Shown: positions 10,101-20,278, numbered from the stretch's first letter. The stretch is DNA of 64,000 nt from Acidobacteria bacterium UBA823 (GCA_002296225.1 DBHR01000105.1:1-64000), one strand, 5' to 3'. Notes: generated by a model not told the origin, from the sequence alone. Program-made: numbers and translations.

Positions 10101-10384
10101 GCCGTCTGCCCACCGACGGTCGGCAGAAGGGCATCGGGACGCTCGCGCTCGATGACCTGCGTAACGAACTCCGGTGTGAGCGGCTCGATGAAGGTTCGAT
10201 CGGCAACCTCGGGGTCAGTCATGATCGTCGCCGGATTACTGTTTACAAGCACGACCTGGAGTCCTTCCGAACGCAGCGCCTTGCACGCTTGCGTGCCAGA
10301 ATAGTCGAACTCGCACGCCTGTCCGATGACGATTGGACCCGAACCGATTACGAGGATACGTTTCAAGTCGGTGCGCTTGGGCAT
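7136..10384 (-). CDS. carB: Carbamoyl-phosphate synthase large subunit
   Basis: A 1082-residue cytosolic enzyme that makes carbamoyl phosphate from bicarbonate, ammonia (from CarA) and two ATP, for pyrimidines and arginine. The two homologous ATP-grasp halves are clear: the first begins [20 protein letters not shown], the second [20 protein letters not shown], each with its ATP-binding and EMNPR/EVNPR segments. A C-terminal MGS-like allosteric domain (around [12 protein letters not shown]) ends the protein. ATG at 10384 gives the standard MPKRTD N-terminus; an extension to 10417 is possible but not family-like. It lies 73 bases downstream of carA. Confidence 0.98.
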   Translation of the reverse strand: MPKRTDLKRILVIGSGPIVIGQACEFDYSGTQACKALRSEGLQVVLVNSNPATIMTDPEVADRTFIEPLTPEFVTQVIERERPDALLPTVGGQTALNLAVVLSESGVLESNGVELIGASVEAIKVAEDRLQFREAMRSIDVAVPASEYAKSLDEAMASVETLGFPVIIRPSFTLGGVGGGIAYNVSEFREMAERGLGFSPVSEILLEESVLGWKEFELEVMRDAADNFVVICSIENVDPMGVHTGDSITVAPALTLTDKEYQRLRNIARRIIRRVGVETGGSNIQFAIHPEDGRVVAIEMNPRVSRSSALASKATGFPIAKIAAKLALGYRLDEIPNDITRLTPASFEPAIDYVVVKIPRWAFEKFPQADRTLTTQMKSVGEVMAIGRTFKEAFLKGCRSLENGTSGQLFAQPEGQSEDDATLQRELAVPTDRRLWAVFRALERGWQIDKVHDLTKIDRWFLWQFAEIVELKRAAGLVGLRDMSVELLTTLKRSGFGDTDIAAITGADVSAVFDRRRDAGLRPVYKRIDTCAAEFESFTPYQYGTYERECEADPTDRPKVVILGSGPNRIGQGLEFDYCCCHAAFALRKQGYETIMVNCNPETVSTDYDSVDRLYFEPLTFEDVVAIIEREKSAGGDVACLVQFGGQTPLKLALPLQAAGVKILGTSPDSIDLAEDRERFARLLWDLGVSQAPSGIARSREEARAVASSIGFPVVVRPSYVLGGRAMAIVYDLSALDRYITEAVDASPERPVLIDQFLEDAFELDVDAVADATGAVVIGGIMEHIEEAGIHSGDSSCVVPPYLVPERHLAVIRDYTRRIARALNVVGLMNIQFAVKDDTVYVLEVNPRASRTVPYLSKATGVPLAKVAARVAAGASLAEVELVDDLNVVGVFVKTPVFPFVRFPGVDTLLGPEMKSTGEVMGGAETFGAAFAKAQLAAGHHLPDKGTAFISVNDDDKANVGQIASDLAALGFVIVASRGTAAYLRAHGLDVEVVFKVNEGRPHIADRVLDGQIDLIINTPLGRESFFDDRIVRRVAMLHSVPCITTLTGAVATVNAIRALRSEALGVRPLQDYHAGIVTDEA

Positions 10385-10457
10385 CACAGAAGTTCGACGT
10401 TGAGTCGCACAGGCCAACGTTCAGAAATCGTCGCACCAAGCCGAAAGCGCGTTGCCA

Positions 10458-11603
10458 TCAGCGATGCTCCTCGATTAAATCGAGAAATAATCCGAAGAGA
10501 TAATCAGCGTCGTGAGGGCCTGGCGACGCCTCGGGATGATATTGCACGGCGAATGCCGGACGCGACGTGTGACGCAAGCCTTCGACCGTACCATCGTACA
10601 AATTAAGATGAGTCACCGTCACATCGTTCGGCAGCGAATCGGGATCGATTGCAAAACCGTGATTCTGCGACGTGATCTCGATTTTGTCCGTCGCCAAATG
10701 CTTCACAGGGTGGTTAGCGCCTCGGTGTCCGAACTTCAACTTATAGGTCTTGCCGCCAAGCGCGAGGCCCAGTAGCTGGTGGCCGAGGCAAATGCCAAAA
10801 GTCGGCACCTCAGCCACCACGAGCGCCTTCACGTTCTTCACGGCATAGTCGAGCGAAGCGGGGTCACCCGGACCGTTGCTCAAAAACACGCCATCGGGAT
10901 CGGTCGCCAATAACTCACTAGCCGGCGTGCTGGCCGGAAAAACTCGTACCTCACAGCCGTACGCTCCAAGCCGGCGTAAGATGTTCCACTTCATACCAAA
11001 GTCATAGGCCGCGATGCGCAAGGGCAGGCCGGCACGCCGCTGCGGTGGCAGACCAAACTCCTCGGCAGATGCCGCACCTGGCTCGGCAGGATCCGGCGGC
11101 CAGTCGAACGCTGTCGAGCAAGTCACGCGCGTCACCAAGTCCGCACCCTCCATCGGTGGGACTGCACGCGCACGAGCAATCGCCTGCTCAGGATCGACGT
11201 TAACTGCGGAGATGACACCACGCATCACTCCCTTCGATCTGAGCGTGCGCGTGAGCGCACGCGTATCGATGTCGGCGATCGCAACAATCTCGTGGGTCGA
11301 TAAGTAGTCACCCAGCGTGCCAGACGCGCGCCAGTTGCTAGCGATGGGCGAAGCGTTGCGGACAATGAAGCCGGCAACCTGCGGCGCACGTGACTCGACG
11401 TCACCGTCGGTCACGCCGTAGTTCCCGATCTCCGGACAGGTCATCGTGACAATCTGACCCGCGTACGACGGATCGGTGAGCACCTCTTGATAGCCGGTCA
11501 TGCTTGTGTTGAACACAACCTCACCACCGGTGTCACCCCGCGCACCGACCGAAATGCCTTCAAACCACGACCCATCCTCTAGCGCGAGAATCGCCTTCGT
11601 CAT
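10458..11603 (-). CDS. carA: Carbamoyl-phosphate synthase small subunit
   Basis: A 381-residue glutaminase subunit that releases ammonia from glutamine and channels it to CarB. The N-terminal CPSase domain shows [20 protein letters not shown]. The class I glutamine amidotransferase domain shows the nucleophile motif [11 protein letters not shown] and the His-Glu pair in [11 protein letters not shown]. The start at 11603 is supported by a four-base ATGA overlap with the stop of the upstream pseudokinase gene, which replaces a longer open frame with a non-conserved N-terminus. Confidence 0.98.
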   Translation of the reverse strand: MTKAILALEDGSWFEGISVGARGDTGGEVVFNTSMTGYQEVLTDPSYAGQIVTMTCPEIGNYGVTDGDVESRAPQVAGFIVRNASPIASNWRASGTLGDYLSTHEIVAIADIDTRALTRTLRSKGVMRGVISAVNVDPEQAIARARAVPPMEGADLVTRVTCSTAFDWPPDPAEPGAASAEEFGLPPQRRAGLPLRIAAYDFGMKWNILRRLGAYGCEVRVFPASTPASELLATDPDGVFLSNGPGDPASLDYAVKNVKALVVAEVPTFGICLGHQLLGLALGGKTYKLKFGHRGANHPVKHLATDKIEITSQNHGFAIDPDSLPNDVTVTHLNLYDGTVEGLRHTSRPAFAVQYHPEASPGPHDADYLFGLFLDLIEEHR

Positions 11604-13942
11604 CGCGCACCCTCGAGCGAAGCAGCCACACGCACCGACTGGCCGCTGGCGACCTCGATGGTGGTCACCCATTCTCGATAGCCGTCGCGCACAAGTCGAA
11701 TCCCGTGGGTCCCTGGCGGCACATCCACCGGTGCCAGCGGTGTCTCACCCAGAAGCCGGCCGTCGACGTACACTTTGGCCCCCGCCGGTCGCGTTTCAAC
11801 CCCGACGCTGCCGGGAACCGAAAGCTGAGTAGTAACTGCCGATGTCGTGAGCACCTCAGACGTTGCGTCACCTAATTCGCTCAAGGCCAAGTCAAGTGCC
11901 GCCACTGGTTCGTCGGCCACGATCGAAACGCTGAGCAGTTCAACACGATACCCCGCACGGCTAATCCGAACGACGTAGTCACCGTAGGGTAAATCGCCCA
12001 TCGCCAGCGGGGTAATCCCCGCTGCGGCCTCGTTCACCACGACTTGTGCACCGGGTGGACGCGAGCGGATCAGAAGGTGCCCGGGCGCCCGCGTTGGAGA
12101 AAGAAGCGGCGGTTCATAAGGCTGGGACACCTCGACACGAAGAACCGGTGCGGCGACAGCCTCGGGGGGAATCGCCGGGACTTCCGTTGATACCCCAGTC
12201 GGTTCCCCATCCGGGACCACCTCACTCGCCACCACCGTCGGCGCTTCAGCAGCGTCGGCAACCAGCAGAGGCTCGGTCGGCTCAGGCACCACGGCCATCG
12301 GTGCCGGGACCGCTGTCGCGGCGGGCGGCACGCTCAAGTCTGGCGAACGCAACCTGTAGCCTATCCCGAGCGCAACAACCAACCCGAAGATGAGCGCTAA
12401 GATGAAAAAGGGTAAGGCCAGCTTAGGCTTCTCCTTCTCGGAACCGACATTCGCACCGGCCAAGATGGATGGGTTATCCGTCAGCAATGACAGTGGCTCC
12501 GGTAGGTTTGACCGTACGGGCCCACTCGCACTCGCCTGCGACGGCGCCTTGGCGCTGACCGACTCAGTCATCCGGGCCGGTTCGCTATCGGCCTCCAGCG
12601 GTGGCAGCACGTCAACCGGAGCATCATCGAAGGGCAATCGGTTCGGTGGGGGTGAGGTGGTAGCTGGCGGCTGGACCGCCGCCGGTTCTACCGCAGGCGG
12701 CTCGGGCTCGGCTTCACTTGCTTCGGGGCTACTAAGGATCTGATCGACCTCGAACGGCGTGGGCCGCCGGACCGATTCAAATTGAGGTGATTCGCTTGCC
12801 GTGGATAACTCGGGTGTAGGCATCTCCTCGTCAGGAGCCACCCACACGGCCGGCTCCTGCGTATCACTATTCCAAGCCTCCGAAGTCGCGTCGGTTTGTT
12901 CAAACACCGCGGTTGGTTCGACGACCAATTCGGTTGTCGGCAACAGCTCGGCTTCGCCCGCCTGATCCTGATTAGCGGCCGACGGAGGGGGCGGTGAACT
13001 CACGGGTTCGGGCTGCGCGGAGGGGGCGGCGGCGCGACCGCCGCCACCAGCCTTGAACACCAGCGCCTCTAACGCGCTGGAGAATTCGTGAGCGGTCCGT
13101 GGGCGGTCGTCGGGGTTGGCGGCCATCGCCGCTCCAAACAGCTTTTCCATTGCTGCGGAGTCGGCCACCACAGGCGCCTTCCGCAATTGCGCAGCCGCCT
13201 CCGGCCTAGTTCCCGCCGGACGCTGACCAGTCAGTAACTCGTACGCAATCACGGCAAGTGAGAAGACGTCAGCGCCGGGCCCCCAATCACCGCCACTAGC
13301 CCGTTCAGGCGCTGTATAAGGCTGCCTGACGGGTCCCTGGACACCGATTTCCTCCAGAGCCGGCACAACGCCAAACCCAGTCGCTCGCGCGGAATCCAAC
13401 GTCGCGAACACATCGCGCGGGTGCAGGGCACCATGGAGCACGCCAACGGCGCGGGCTCCGTCGATGGCGCCTGCCAGTTGCGAGATGAACAGCACCCTCC
13501 GGTCGACCGATGCCGGCGCATCGCGTCGCATCGCGACATCCAGTGAGTCGGCCGCAACGTACTCCTGCGCAAGATAGACGACCGAACCCTCAACGCCAGC
13601 AGTGAGCGGCGCAATCAGCCCCGGCTCAGCCAAGCCGATCTGCGCGACCCGATTCAACTGCTCAGCCAGCGCCCTGGCTTGCTCCGGTGTGATGCCGATT
13701 TGAAAGACCTTGAGGGCTACAAGGCGGTCGTTTTTAGGATCGCGACTCCGAAATACAGGTCCGAGAACGCCCACCCCGATCTGATGAAGTAGCCGGAACG
13801 GGCCCAACGCACTAGGCTGTGGGAATGAATTTGCTTCGTCGCGTGTCAGTGGAGCTACCCCTCCGGAGGGCAACAGAATGCTAGCATGGAAACTGCGTTG
13901 CTTCAACGCGCTCGGGCGTGCGGAGGCAAGACCTCGCGCCAT
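11600..13942 (-). CDS. Membrane-anchored Ser/Thr pseudokinase with two PEGA domains
   Basis: A 780-residue protein with a protein-kinase fold at about residues 48-295, a long Pro/Glu/Ala-rich linker, one transmembrane helix near 507-528 and two PEGA repeats near 620-680 and 709-775. A glycine-rich loop and the VALK lysine (Lys78) remain, but the catalytic loop reads H-G-A-L-H-P-R-D (residues 170-177) instead of HRDxKxxN, and DFG is replaced by G-F-G (189-191). Both catalytic and metal-binding aspartates are therefore missing, so it should not phosphorylate. Topology suggests a cytosolic pseudokinase and periplasmic PEGA domains. It is coupled to carA by an ATGA overlap. Its role is unknown; a scaffold or sensor is a guess. 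Confidence 0.85.
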   Translation of the reverse strand: MARGLASARPSALKQRSFHASILLPSGGVAPLTRDEANSFPQPSALGPFRLLHQIGVGVLGPVFRSRDPKNDRLVALKVFQIGITPEQARALAEQLNRVAQIGLAEPGLIAPLTAGVEGSVVYLAQEYVAADSLDVAMRRDAPASVDRRVLFISQLAGAIDGARAVGVLHGALHPRDVFATLDSARATGFGVVPALEEIGVQGPVRQPYTAPERASGGDWGPGADVFSLAVIAYELLTGQRPAGTRPEAAAQLRKAPVVADSAAMEKLFGAAMAANPDDRPRTAHEFSSALEALVFKAGGGGRAAAPSAQPEPVSSPPPPSAANQDQAGEAELLPTTELVVEPTAVFEQTDATSEAWNSDTQEPAVWVAPDEEMPTPELSTASESPQFESVRRPTPFEVDQILSSPEASEAEPEPPAVEPAAVQPPATTSPPPNRLPFDDAPVDVLPPLEADSEPARMTESVSAKAPSQASASGPVRSNLPEPLSLLTDNPSILAGANVGSEKEKPKLALPFFILALIFGLVVALGIGYRLRSPDLSVPPAATAVPAPMAVVPEPTEPLLVADAAEAPTVVASEVVPDGEPTGVSTEVPAIPPEAVAAPVLRVEVSQPYEPPLLSPTRAPGHLLIRSRPPGAQVVVNEAAAGITPLAMGDLPYGDYVVRISRAGYRVELLSVSIVADEPVAALDLALSELGDATSEVLTTSAVTTQLSVPGSVGVETRPAGAKVYVDGRLLGETPLAPVDVPPGTHGIRLVRDGYREWVTTIEVASGQSVRVAASLEGAR

Positions 13943-14025
13943 CCCTTGACACGCCGAGCGAGCCTTTGAGACAGTCTAGTTAAGACGTTACGCTTGCCGG
14001 TTCTTTAATCCCTTCAGGCATTTTC

Positions 14026-15639
14026 GTGCAACACGCCATCGATATCCGCCGGTTCACATGGATCCGGCGTTTGGCTTCAGACTACGCTTCCAATCACAGC
14101 GCCCTAGCCTCATTCTTCGCGGGCGATCCCGCGTCTCCTGCCAGCTGGAGCGATGCCATCGCACGGCGGCAGGCGTCGCGTCCGCCAAGTAGGTTTGTCG
14201 ATGTCCTCGGCGCACAGCAGGAATCGCGCGGCGCTCCGGCGGAGGCACGGGCCGCCGCCGAGACGCTACGCCAACCGGAGGCGGTGGCCGTCGTCACCGG
14301 CCAGCAGGCCGGTTTGTTTGGCGGTCCACTCTTCACTCTCCTGAAGGCGTTAACGACTATCCAGCTAGCCAAACGAGTCTCCCGAGAACAGAGTATTCCC
14401 GTTGTCGCCGTGTTTTGGATCGACGCGGAAGACCACGACTGGGACGAGGTGGCCTCGTGCGCCGTCCTCGACCCTAACTGCCAGGTGCAGCGAGTGACGC
14501 TACACCCACCGACAGGCGCCGGCCACGTGCCCGTAGGCTCGCTGATAATCGGCGAGGACGTCGGGACCGCGCTCAACGCACTGGCCGAGGCGCTCCCACC
14601 AAGCGAGTTCACGGCATCCCTAATCGGCGATTTGCGCCGGACTTACCAGAGCGGTAGGGGCATGGCCGAAGCCTTCGGCCGATGGTTGGAGTCGGTGCTC
14701 GGACCGCATGGGCTCGTCGTGTTCGACTCGTGCGATCCGGCAGCTAAGCCATTTGTTCGTGGTCTCTTTGAACAAGAACTGCGGAGCATGCGGACCTCGG
14801 CGTTGGCCACCGAAGCCGGCGAGCGTCTGACCGCGCAGGGGTATCACGCTCAGGTCACCCCACACCGGGAAAGCACTGCGCTCTTCCGCCTCGATGGCAC
14901 GCGGCAGCCGATCCGTCGGACGGCCGACGGCTTCTCGGTCAGCAACACGCCGACAACGCTCGACGATTTACTCGCAGCGCTCAAGCGGCACCCGGAGCAG
15001 TTCAGCCCCAACGTCCTACTCCGGCCACTCGTGCAGGACACCCTATTCCCGACGGTCTGCTATGTCTCTGGACCCAACGAGCTCGCGTATCTGGCACAGC
15101 TCAAAACCGTCTACGAGGACTTTGAACTGCCGATGCCGCTCATCCATCCCCGTGACAGCGCCACCCTGCTTGATTCGGTCGGCGCAAGATTCCTGAACCG
15201 TCAGGACATACCATTCGAAGCTCTTCAGCCACAAGACGAGGCGGCGTTGAACCAATTACTGGAAGCCCAGCTACCGGCGTCGGTCGAGCAATCAATTGAC
15301 GACGCGCGGCGTGCGATCCAAGCCTACCTCGGGAGGGTTGTCGAGGTCGTTCCCACTGTTGATCCCACGCTGGCAGGTGCCGCACGATCCACGTTGGGCC
15401 GGATGGAGCACAGCCTGAAAACCCTCCACAATAAGATCCTCCAGGCTGCGAAACGCCGTGATGACACGCTGCGACGGCAGTTCGCACACACTCGCGCACA
15501 GGCATTCCCCGAAGGTCACCCACAGGAACGGGCGCTAGGATTCGTAGGGTTCCTCAATCGCTTTGGGCCGGACCTAGTCGACCGCCTCCTCTCCGACTTG
15601 CCCTTGGACCCTAAGCATCACATCCTCATCACGCCCTAA
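14026..15639 (+). CDS. bshC: Putative cysteine ligase BshC (bacillithiol biosynthesis)
   Basis: A 537-residue protein of the BshC family, which is proposed to add cysteine to GlcN-malate in the last step of bacillithiol synthesis. It shows the conserved VAVVTGQQAGLFGGPLFTLLK segment (split by family variation), FWIDAEDHDWDEV, and a C-terminal coiled-coil region around LGRMEHSLKTLHNKI followed by ERALGFVGFLNRFG. Length matches BshC (about 540). The start codon is GTG. It stands alone, divergent from the pseudokinase gene; bshA and bshB are not in this window. Confidence 0.93.
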   Translation: MQHAIDIRRFTWIRRLASDYASNHSALASFFAGDPASPASWSDAIARRQASRPPSRFVDVLGAQQESRGAPAEARAAAETLRQPEAVAVVTGQQAGLFGGPLFTLLKALTTIQLAKRVSREQSIPVVAVFWIDAEDHDWDEVASCAVLDPNCQVQRVTLHPPTGAGHVPVGSLIIGEDVGTALNALAEALPPSEFTASLIGDLRRTYQSGRGMAEAFGRWLESVLGPHGLVVFDSCDPAAKPFVRGLFEQELRSMRTSALATEAGERLTAQGYHAQVTPHRESTALFRLDGTRQPIRRTADGFSVSNTPTTLDDLLAALKRHPEQFSPNVLLRPLVQDTLFPTVCYVSGPNELAYLAQLKTVYEDFELPMPLIHPRDSATLLDSVGARFLNRQDIPFEALQPQDEAALNQLLEAQLPASVEQSIDDARRAIQAYLGRVVEVVPTVDPTLAGAARSTLGRMEHSLKTLHNKILQAAKRRDDTLRRQFAHTRAQAFPEGHPQERALGFVGFLNRFGPDLVDRLLSDLPLDPKHHILITP

Positions 15640-15666
15640 CCTCTCACCGCGGCCATCGGCGAGCCT

Positions 15667-15674
15667 GTTATAAT
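15667..15674 (+). promoter_or_regulatory. Extended -10 promoter element before the XdhC-like gene
   Basis: A perfect TATAAT at 15669-15674 is preceded by TG one base away (TGTTATAAT from 15666), an extended -10 element. No good -35 is visible at the usual distance. Transcription would start near 15681 and give a leader of about 58 bases ahead of the gene at 15739. Confidence 0.5.
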
Positions 15675-15738
15675 TAGGGAAAGCGCTTCGGCAGGCCGGG
15701 CGCGCGTTGCTCAACAACCCGCGGCCTAGCAAACCACA

Positions 15739-16584
15739 ATGAGTCAGCAAGTTTTCGAAGCAATCACCCGAGCACTTGTAGATGGAGAGTCCGCGGCTCT
15801 GGTCACCATCATCAAGACGGAAGGGTCAACACCGCAGCGCGTTGGTGCGAAGATGCTAGTCTATGCCGACGGCCGGACAGTCGGCACAATAGGTGGAGGC
15901 TGTTACGAAAACGACGCGTTCTGGAAGGCACGCGAAGCGCTGGAGACTCGACGTCCCGTCGTCGCTAGCTACGAGCTCACCGACGATTTCGCCGAAGAGA
16001 GTGGGCTCGTGTGTGGCGGACAAATGGAAGTCTATATCGAACCGCTGGAGCCGACGCCGCCACTCTACATCGTTGGCGCCGGTCACATAGCGTACCACCT
16101 GGCTGCCATGGCCGCGGGCGTCGGTTTTCGTGTCCACGTGGTTGACGATCGCGAAAAGTTCGCTAACGTCGAACGGTTTCCGGATGCAGCTGAAGTTGTG
16201 GTGGACTCAATTCCCGAGTGGTTGCATCGCGCGGCGATTCCAACCTTCGCATATGCGGTGATCGTAACGCGCGGCCACCGGCACGATCTCGATGCGCTGC
16301 GAGTTTTGGCGACACACGACCTGCGGTATCTGGGCCTCATCGGCAGCCGGGCCAAGGTGTCACGAATCTTCGAGTCCCTGATGGAGGAGTCGATGCCAGC
16401 CGAATGTCTCCGGCGCGTGCACGCGCCAATCGGTCTCGACATCGGTGCCGTCACGCCGCAAGAAATCGCCGTGAGTATCCTCGCAGAACTGATTGCTGTT
16501 AAGTACGGCAGAGCCGGGCGCGATGATGCTGAGACGCCTGCCCACTCACTCAGCTGGACGCCGAAGAGCGTCGAAACGAGCTGA
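15739..16584 (+). CDS. XdhC/CoxI family protein
   Basis: A 281-residue protein with an N-terminal XdhC/CoxI domain (ALVTIIKTEGSTPQRVGAKM, GTIGGGCYE) and a C-terminal Rossmann domain starting PLYIVGAGHIAYHLAAMAA with the VDDREKFANVERFP segment. Relatives insert or protect molybdenum cofactor in xanthine dehydrogenase-type enzymes. No molybdoenzyme gene is in the window, so its client is unknown. It is followed after seven bases by hrcA, and an extended -10 element precedes it at 15667-15674. Confidence 0.88.
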   Translation: MSQQVFEAITRALVDGESAALVTIIKTEGSTPQRVGAKMLVYADGRTVGTIGGGCYENDAFWKAREALETRRPVVASYELTDDFAEESGLVCGGQMEVYIEPLEPTPPLYIVGAGHIAYHLAAMAAGVGFRVHVVDDREKFANVERFPDAAEVVVDSIPEWLHRAAIPTFAYAVIVTRGHRHDLDALRVLATHDLRYLGLIGSRAKVSRIFESLMEESMPAECLRRVHAPIGLDIGAVTPQEIAVSILAELIAVKYGRAGRDDAETPAHSLSWTPKSVETS

Positions 16585-16591
16585 CGACCCG

Positions 16592-17689
16592 ATGACCCCA
16601 ACCTCCCCTTCGCACCGTCGCCATGCTGAACACTCGCCGCATTTCTCAGACCGCACACGCGCGATTTTAGCTGCCGTCGTCCTCGGCTACATCGAGCGTG
16701 GTGAACCGGTATCCTCTCTCTGGCTTACACGGCATAGACGATTCGGCGTTTCGTCGGCAACTCTCAGGAATACGATGGCGGAGCTTGAACGGCTCGGTTA
16801 TGTGCATCAGCCACATGCCTCGGCCGGCCGCGTACCCACCGACCGCGGCTACCGCTACTACGTCGACTTATTGCTCGAAGGCCGGCGCCCGGCGCGCTCT
16901 TCACGCAACGTCGAAGCCAGACTCCGGAGGGCGTCGACAGTCGATGATTTACTCAGCAACGTGTCACACGAGCTGTCGCGCGCCTCGCACCACCTCGGCT
17001 TTGCACTGACGCCCTCGGGCAGAGCCGCGGCGTTTCGGCAGATCGACTTCGTCACGCTCGACCGGAAGCGCGTGCTGGTCGTGGTTGTTTCGGCCTTGGG
17101 ACACGTCTCCCACAAGGTCGTGAATATTTCCGAAACCCTACGACCTGTGGATCTAACGCAGGCTGCGAACTATCTCAATCAGGAATTTGCCGGGCTACCG
17201 TTGTGCGACGTGCGGACAGCGATCGTCGAGCGCCTCAATCAGGAGCGCACGTTGTACGACACATTACGGACTCGAGCGCTCCGACTCGCGCGCAAGACCT
17301 TCGAAAACCTGCCCGAGAGTTCGCTGTTCGTCCAGGGCGCCTCGCTACTCCTCGACGACGCCACCGACGGCAACGACCCGTCATCTGTATCACGGCTGAG
17401 CGCTTTGTTTGAGATGATCGAGGAAAAGGATCGGCTCGTGCGGGTCCTGAACAAATACATCGATGATCCTGGCCTGACCATCATAATTGGCACCGAGCAC
17501 CGCACGCAGACTCTTAAGAACCTCAGCTTAATCACTTCTACTTACTTCGACGGACATCAAACCGGATGCGTGGGCATCATCGGCCCTCGACGAATGCGCT
17601 ACGCTCGTTCGATCGCTGCCGTGGACGGTGTCTCCCGCACAGTGAGCCGACTGCTGGGCACTACCACCGGCGCAACTTGGGCCAACTGA
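16592..17689 (+). CDS. hrcA: Heat-inducible transcription repressor HrcA
   Basis: A 365-residue DNA-binding repressor of class I heat-shock genes. The N-terminal winged helix-turn-helix contains RFGVSSATLRNTMAELERLGY followed (after a break) by HASAGRVPTDRGYRYYVD, the HrcA signature, and the C-terminal GAF-like region ends with GIIGPRRMRYARSIAAVDGVS. ATG at 16592 is preferred, seven bases after the XdhC-like stop; a longer frame to 16493 would overlap that gene. grpE and dnaJ follow directly. I found no CIRCE operator (TTAGCACTC-N9-GAGTGCTAA) upstream. Confidence 0.96.
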   Translation: MTPTSPSHRRHAEHSPHFSDRTRAILAAVVLGYIERGEPVSSLWLTRHRRFGVSSATLRNTMAELERLGYVHQPHASAGRVPTDRGYRYYVDLLLEGRRPARSSRNVEARLRRASTVDDLLSNVSHELSRASHHLGFALTPSGRAAAFRQIDFVTLDRKRVLVVVVSALGHVSHKVVNISETLRPVDLTQAANYLNQEFAGLPLCDVRTAIVERLNQERTLYDTLRTRALRLARKTFENLPESSLFVQGASLLLDDATDGNDPSSVSRLSALFEMIEEKDRLVRVLNKYIDDPGLTIIIGTEHRTQTLKNLSLITSTYFDGHQTGCVGIIGPRRMRYARSIAAVDGVSRTVSRLLGTTTGATWAN

Positions 17690-17698
17690 GCGAAAGTG

Positions 17699-18265
17699 AT
17701 GGGCGACGAGGCGCGGTCTGCACCGTCCGAGGACGCGACCGACACCGAAGCAGTACCCGAGGCAGTTAGTGAGGGCGCAGCCGAAGCCAATACAGCTGCC
17801 GACGTGCCTTCCGTGGAACAACTGCAGCGGGAGCGCGCCGAGTTTAAGGACCTACTACTCCGCAAGACGGCTGAGTTCGACAACTATCGAAAGCGGATCG
17901 ATCGAGACCGTGAACGGATGATCAAACATGCTGGCGCCGAGGTCCTCGAACAGTTACTGCCGGTCATCGACGACCTCGAGCGGGCATTAGATGTTGCCAC
18001 GGGCGACGATGCGAGCGGAGAAGATGCCTACCGGCGAGGCGTCGAAATCATCCACCGACAGCTGCTCGACTTGCTCCGGAAGTACCGCGTGACGCCGATG
18101 GATGCGGTCGGTTCTGATTTCGACCCGCATATCCATCAAGCGGTCGTGCATGAGCCAAGTACAACACACCGTGACGGCGAGGTAACGGTGGAGCTACGCC
18201 GCGGCTACATGCTCGGCGACAATCTGCTCCGGGCAGCCATGGTCAAGGTGGCCAAGCGTGAGTAA
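17699..18265 (+). CDS. grpE: Nucleotide exchange factor GrpE
   Basis: A 188-residue cochaperone that releases ADP from DnaK. An acidic, disordered N-terminus is followed by a long helix with [19 protein letters not shown] and the C-terminal beta domain with [14 protein letters not shown] and [21 protein letters not shown], the family signature. An adjacent GTG at 17696 is an alternative start. It begins nine bases after hrcA and overlaps dnaJ by eight bases. dnaK is absent from this cluster. Confidence 0.97.
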   Translation: MGDEARSAPSEDATDTEAVPEAVSEGAAEANTAADVPSVEQLQRERAEFKDLLLRKTAEFDNYRKRIDRDRERMIKHAGAEVLEQLLPVIDDLERALDVATGDDASGEDAYRRGVEIIHRQLLDLLRKYRVTPMDAVGSDFDPHIHQAVVHEPSTTHRDGEVTVELRRGYMLGDNLLRAAMVKVAKRE

Positions 18266-19400
18266 GCGCGACTACTACGAGGTCCTGGGTATCACTCGTG
18301 ACGCCAGTGACCCAGACATCAAGAGCGCGTACCGAAAGCTTGCTCTCAAACACCACCCCGATCGGAATCCTGGCGACTCGGCGTCTGAAGCACGCTTCAA
18401 GGAAGCGGCGGAAGCCTATGCCGTCCTTGCCGACCGCGAGAAACGTACCGTCTACGATCGCTTCGGCCATGCTGGACTCGGTACGACACCGAGTAGCGGA
18501 GTCGATCCCACGGTCTTTGAGGGCTTCGACGACATTCTCGGCGGCCTCGGTGACGTCTTCGGTTTCGGCGATCTTTTCGGTGGCCGGCGCCGCGCGGGAC
18601 CGCGCCACGGCGCTGATCTCCGATACGACCTCAAGATTGTGTTCGAGGACGCCGCGCGCGGATCTGAAACCACGTTGCAGCTGCCGCGCGAGGAACCGTG
18701 TCACGCCTGTCAGGGATCAGGCGCAGCTCCAGGAAGCACCCCAGGCACGTGCTCGGAGTGCGGCGGACACGGTCAGGTTCGCTACCAACAAGGCTTTCTC
18801 ACTATCGCCCGCACCTGCAGCCGATGTCGGGGCGTGGGTAAGGTGATCGTGACCCCGTGCGAAGCCTGCCACGGCGCCGGTCGGACGACACGGGAGCGTA
18901 AGCTCACAGTGAAGATCCCGGCCGGTATTTCCACCGGACAGCGGCTGAGGCTGCACGGCGAGGGCGAGCTTGGCGAACGCGGGGCGCCACCCGGCGACCT
19001 CTACGTTGTCGTGCACGTGGGCGAACACCCGTTCTTCCAGCGCGACGGCGACGACCTGCTCTGCATCGTTCCGATCCCATATCCCACGATGGTCTTAGGC
19101 GGTGATATCTCGGTGCCGACGCTCAACGGCGACGAGCGCATCGTCATCCCAAAGGGCACGGAGCCGGGTGCTAGGTTACGACTAAAAAACAAAGGGATGC
19201 CTAACGTGAACGGTAGAGGCCAGGGCGACCTGTTTGTCGAAGTCCAAGTCGACACTCTCCGCCGACTCTCAAAAGAACAGCACGCGCTCCTCGAAAAACT
19301 CGCTAAAACGATGGGCAACCACAAGGTCGAGCCACGCACACGAGAATCTCACAGTGAAGACCGGCCGTTCTTCGATCGGGTCAAAGATATCTTTGGCTGA
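18258..19400 (+). CDS. dnaJ: Chaperone protein DnaJ
   Basis: A 380-residue type I J-protein that delivers clients to DnaK and stimulates its ATPase. The J domain covers about residues 1-70 with the HPD motif at 33-35, followed by a Gly/Phe-rich region with FGFGDLFGG. Four CxxCxGxG-type zinc repeats ([32 protein letters not shown]) lie near residues 145-215, and the substrate-binding domain follows. The start is GTG, overlapping grpE by eight bases. A six-bp hairpin (19395-19400 with 19405-19410) overlaps the stop codon but has no T tract. Confidence 0.98.
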   Translation: MSKRDYYEVLGITRDASDPDIKSAYRKLALKHHPDRNPGDSASEARFKEAAEAYAVLADREKRTVYDRFGHAGLGTTPSSGVDPTVFEGFDDILGGLGDVFGFGDLFGGRRRAGPRHGADLRYDLKIVFEDAARGSETTLQLPREEPCHACQGSGAAPGSTPGTCSECGGHGQVRYQQGFLTIARTCSRCRGVGKVIVTPCEACHGAGRTTRERKLTVKIPAGISTGQRLRLHGEGELGERGAPPGDLYVVVHVGEHPFFQRDGDDLLCIVPIPYPTMVLGGDISVPTLNGDERIVIPKGTEPGARLRLKNKGMPNVNGRGQGDLFVEVQVDTLRRLSKEQHALLEKLAKTMGNHKVEPRTRESHSEDRPFFDRVKDIFG

Positions 19401-19428
19401 CCCGTCAGCCACACTTCGCATCCAGCTC

Positions 19429-20178
19429 TCACGAATCGTCCCAGAGACAGGCGAGCGCGGCTAGGGCGACGACGGGGACGATCTCAGCGCGCAAAATCCG
19501 CCCCCCCAGCATCATCACCTGAAAATCTTCTGCGATAAACTGATTCAACTCATCCGAGGCCCAGCCTCCCTCCGGACCGATAGCCAGCGAGACGGTCTTA
19601 GGTCGCGGTCGTTCGGCCAGGTCCCTCGGACGGATCGCGTCGGCACGGGCAGCACTTGGCTCGGTTAGGACGAGCTGCACATCAGCCCGATCGGCCGTAG
19701 CGAACGACTCGACGGCCATCGGCTCGCGGACCTCTGGCACCACGGCCCGTCCGCATTGCTTGGCAGCGGCCACAGCGATCCGGCGCCACCTAGCAGCAAC
19801 GCTGCCACCCCGAATGACAGACGGCCTGTGCGAGGCCTGCCGGACCGCCAGCAACGGTTGAACGGCCGCCGCCCCAAGCATTGTGGCGTCTCGAACTACG
19901 GCGTCGAACGTCCGTCCTTTCAGAACCGTCGGCGCGACAGTGACGGCTACAGACGCTTCTGGCACCGCAGCTACTGGCTCGAGTATCCGGACGATGACAC
20001 CCGCGCGTCCCACACGCTCCACTCGGCCCAAGTACTCGTGCCCGCGACCATCAAACACGCACACCTCGTCAGCAACACCGAGTCGCAGGACCTGACGGAG
20101 GTGCCGAGACTCGTCTACGGGAAGCACGACGGCATCACCGCTGCCTTCAATCGCGGGCGCAAAAAAGCGTGGCGGCAT
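19429..20178 (-). CDS. rsmE: 16S rRNA (uracil(1498)-N(3))-methyltransferase RsmE
   Basis: A 249-residue SPOUT-class methyltransferase that methylates U1498 of 16S rRNA using S-adenosylmethionine. It opens PPRFFAPAIEG, has the RHLRQVLRLGVADEV segment of the N-terminal PUA-like domain, and the C-terminal knot motifs SLAIGPEGGWASDE and LGGRILRAEIVPVVALA. ATG at 20178 is preferred over a TTG/GTG extension to 20238, because a good -10 box lies at 20186-20191, inside the extension. It converges with dnaJ across 28 bases. Confidence 0.96.
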   Translation of the reverse strand: MPPRFFAPAIEGSGDAVVLPVDESRHLRQVLRLGVADEVCVFDGRGHEYLGRVERVGRAGVIVRILEPVAAVPEASVAVTVAPTVLKGRTFDAVVRDATMLGAAAVQPLLAVRQASHRPSVIRGGSVAARWRRIAVAAAKQCGRAVVPEVREPMAVESFATADRADVQLVLTEPSAARADAIRPRDLAERPRPKTVSLAIGPEGGWASDELNQFIAEDFQVMMLGGRILRAEIVPVVALAALACLWDDS

Positions 20179-20185
20179 CGAAGAG

Positions 20186-20213
20186 ATTATAGTGCCCAGT
20201 TCAACCCAGGCAA
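20186..20213 (-). promoter_or_regulatory. Promoter for rsmE, possibly leaderless
   Basis: On the minus strand TTGCCT (four of six matches to the -35 consensus) is followed after 16 bases by a perfect TATAAT at 20186-20191. Only seven bases separate the -10 box from the ATG at 20178, so transcription would begin at or next to the start codon. Confidence 0.5.
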
Positions 20214-20260
20214 CGGCGCCGGCACGTATGACGCGCACCAGAACGCCCTCGGTTTCGCGC

Positions 20261-20266
20261 TATACT
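20261..20266 (+). promoter_or_regulatory. -10 element before the Ser/Thr kinase gene
   Basis: TATACT at 20261-20266 lies 12 bases ahead of the ATG at 20279, so the predicted transcript would have a leader of only about five or six bases and no room for a Shine-Dalgarno site. No clear -35 was found. Confidence 0.35.
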
Positions 20267-20278
20267 CCAAGCACAAAT

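Noticed and set aside
13946..13980. Perfect TTGACA (-35) ahead of bshC
   Set aside because: There is no acceptable -10 hexamer 15-19 bases downstream, so the match is probably chance.
15640..16591. CIRCE operator for hrcA
   Set aside because: I looked for TTAGCACTC-N9-GAGTGCTAA upstream of the XdhC-like gene and hrcA and saw no convincing match.
19395..19410. Terminator after dnaJ
   Set aside because: A six-bp hairpin exists at the stop codon but no T tract follows on either strand.
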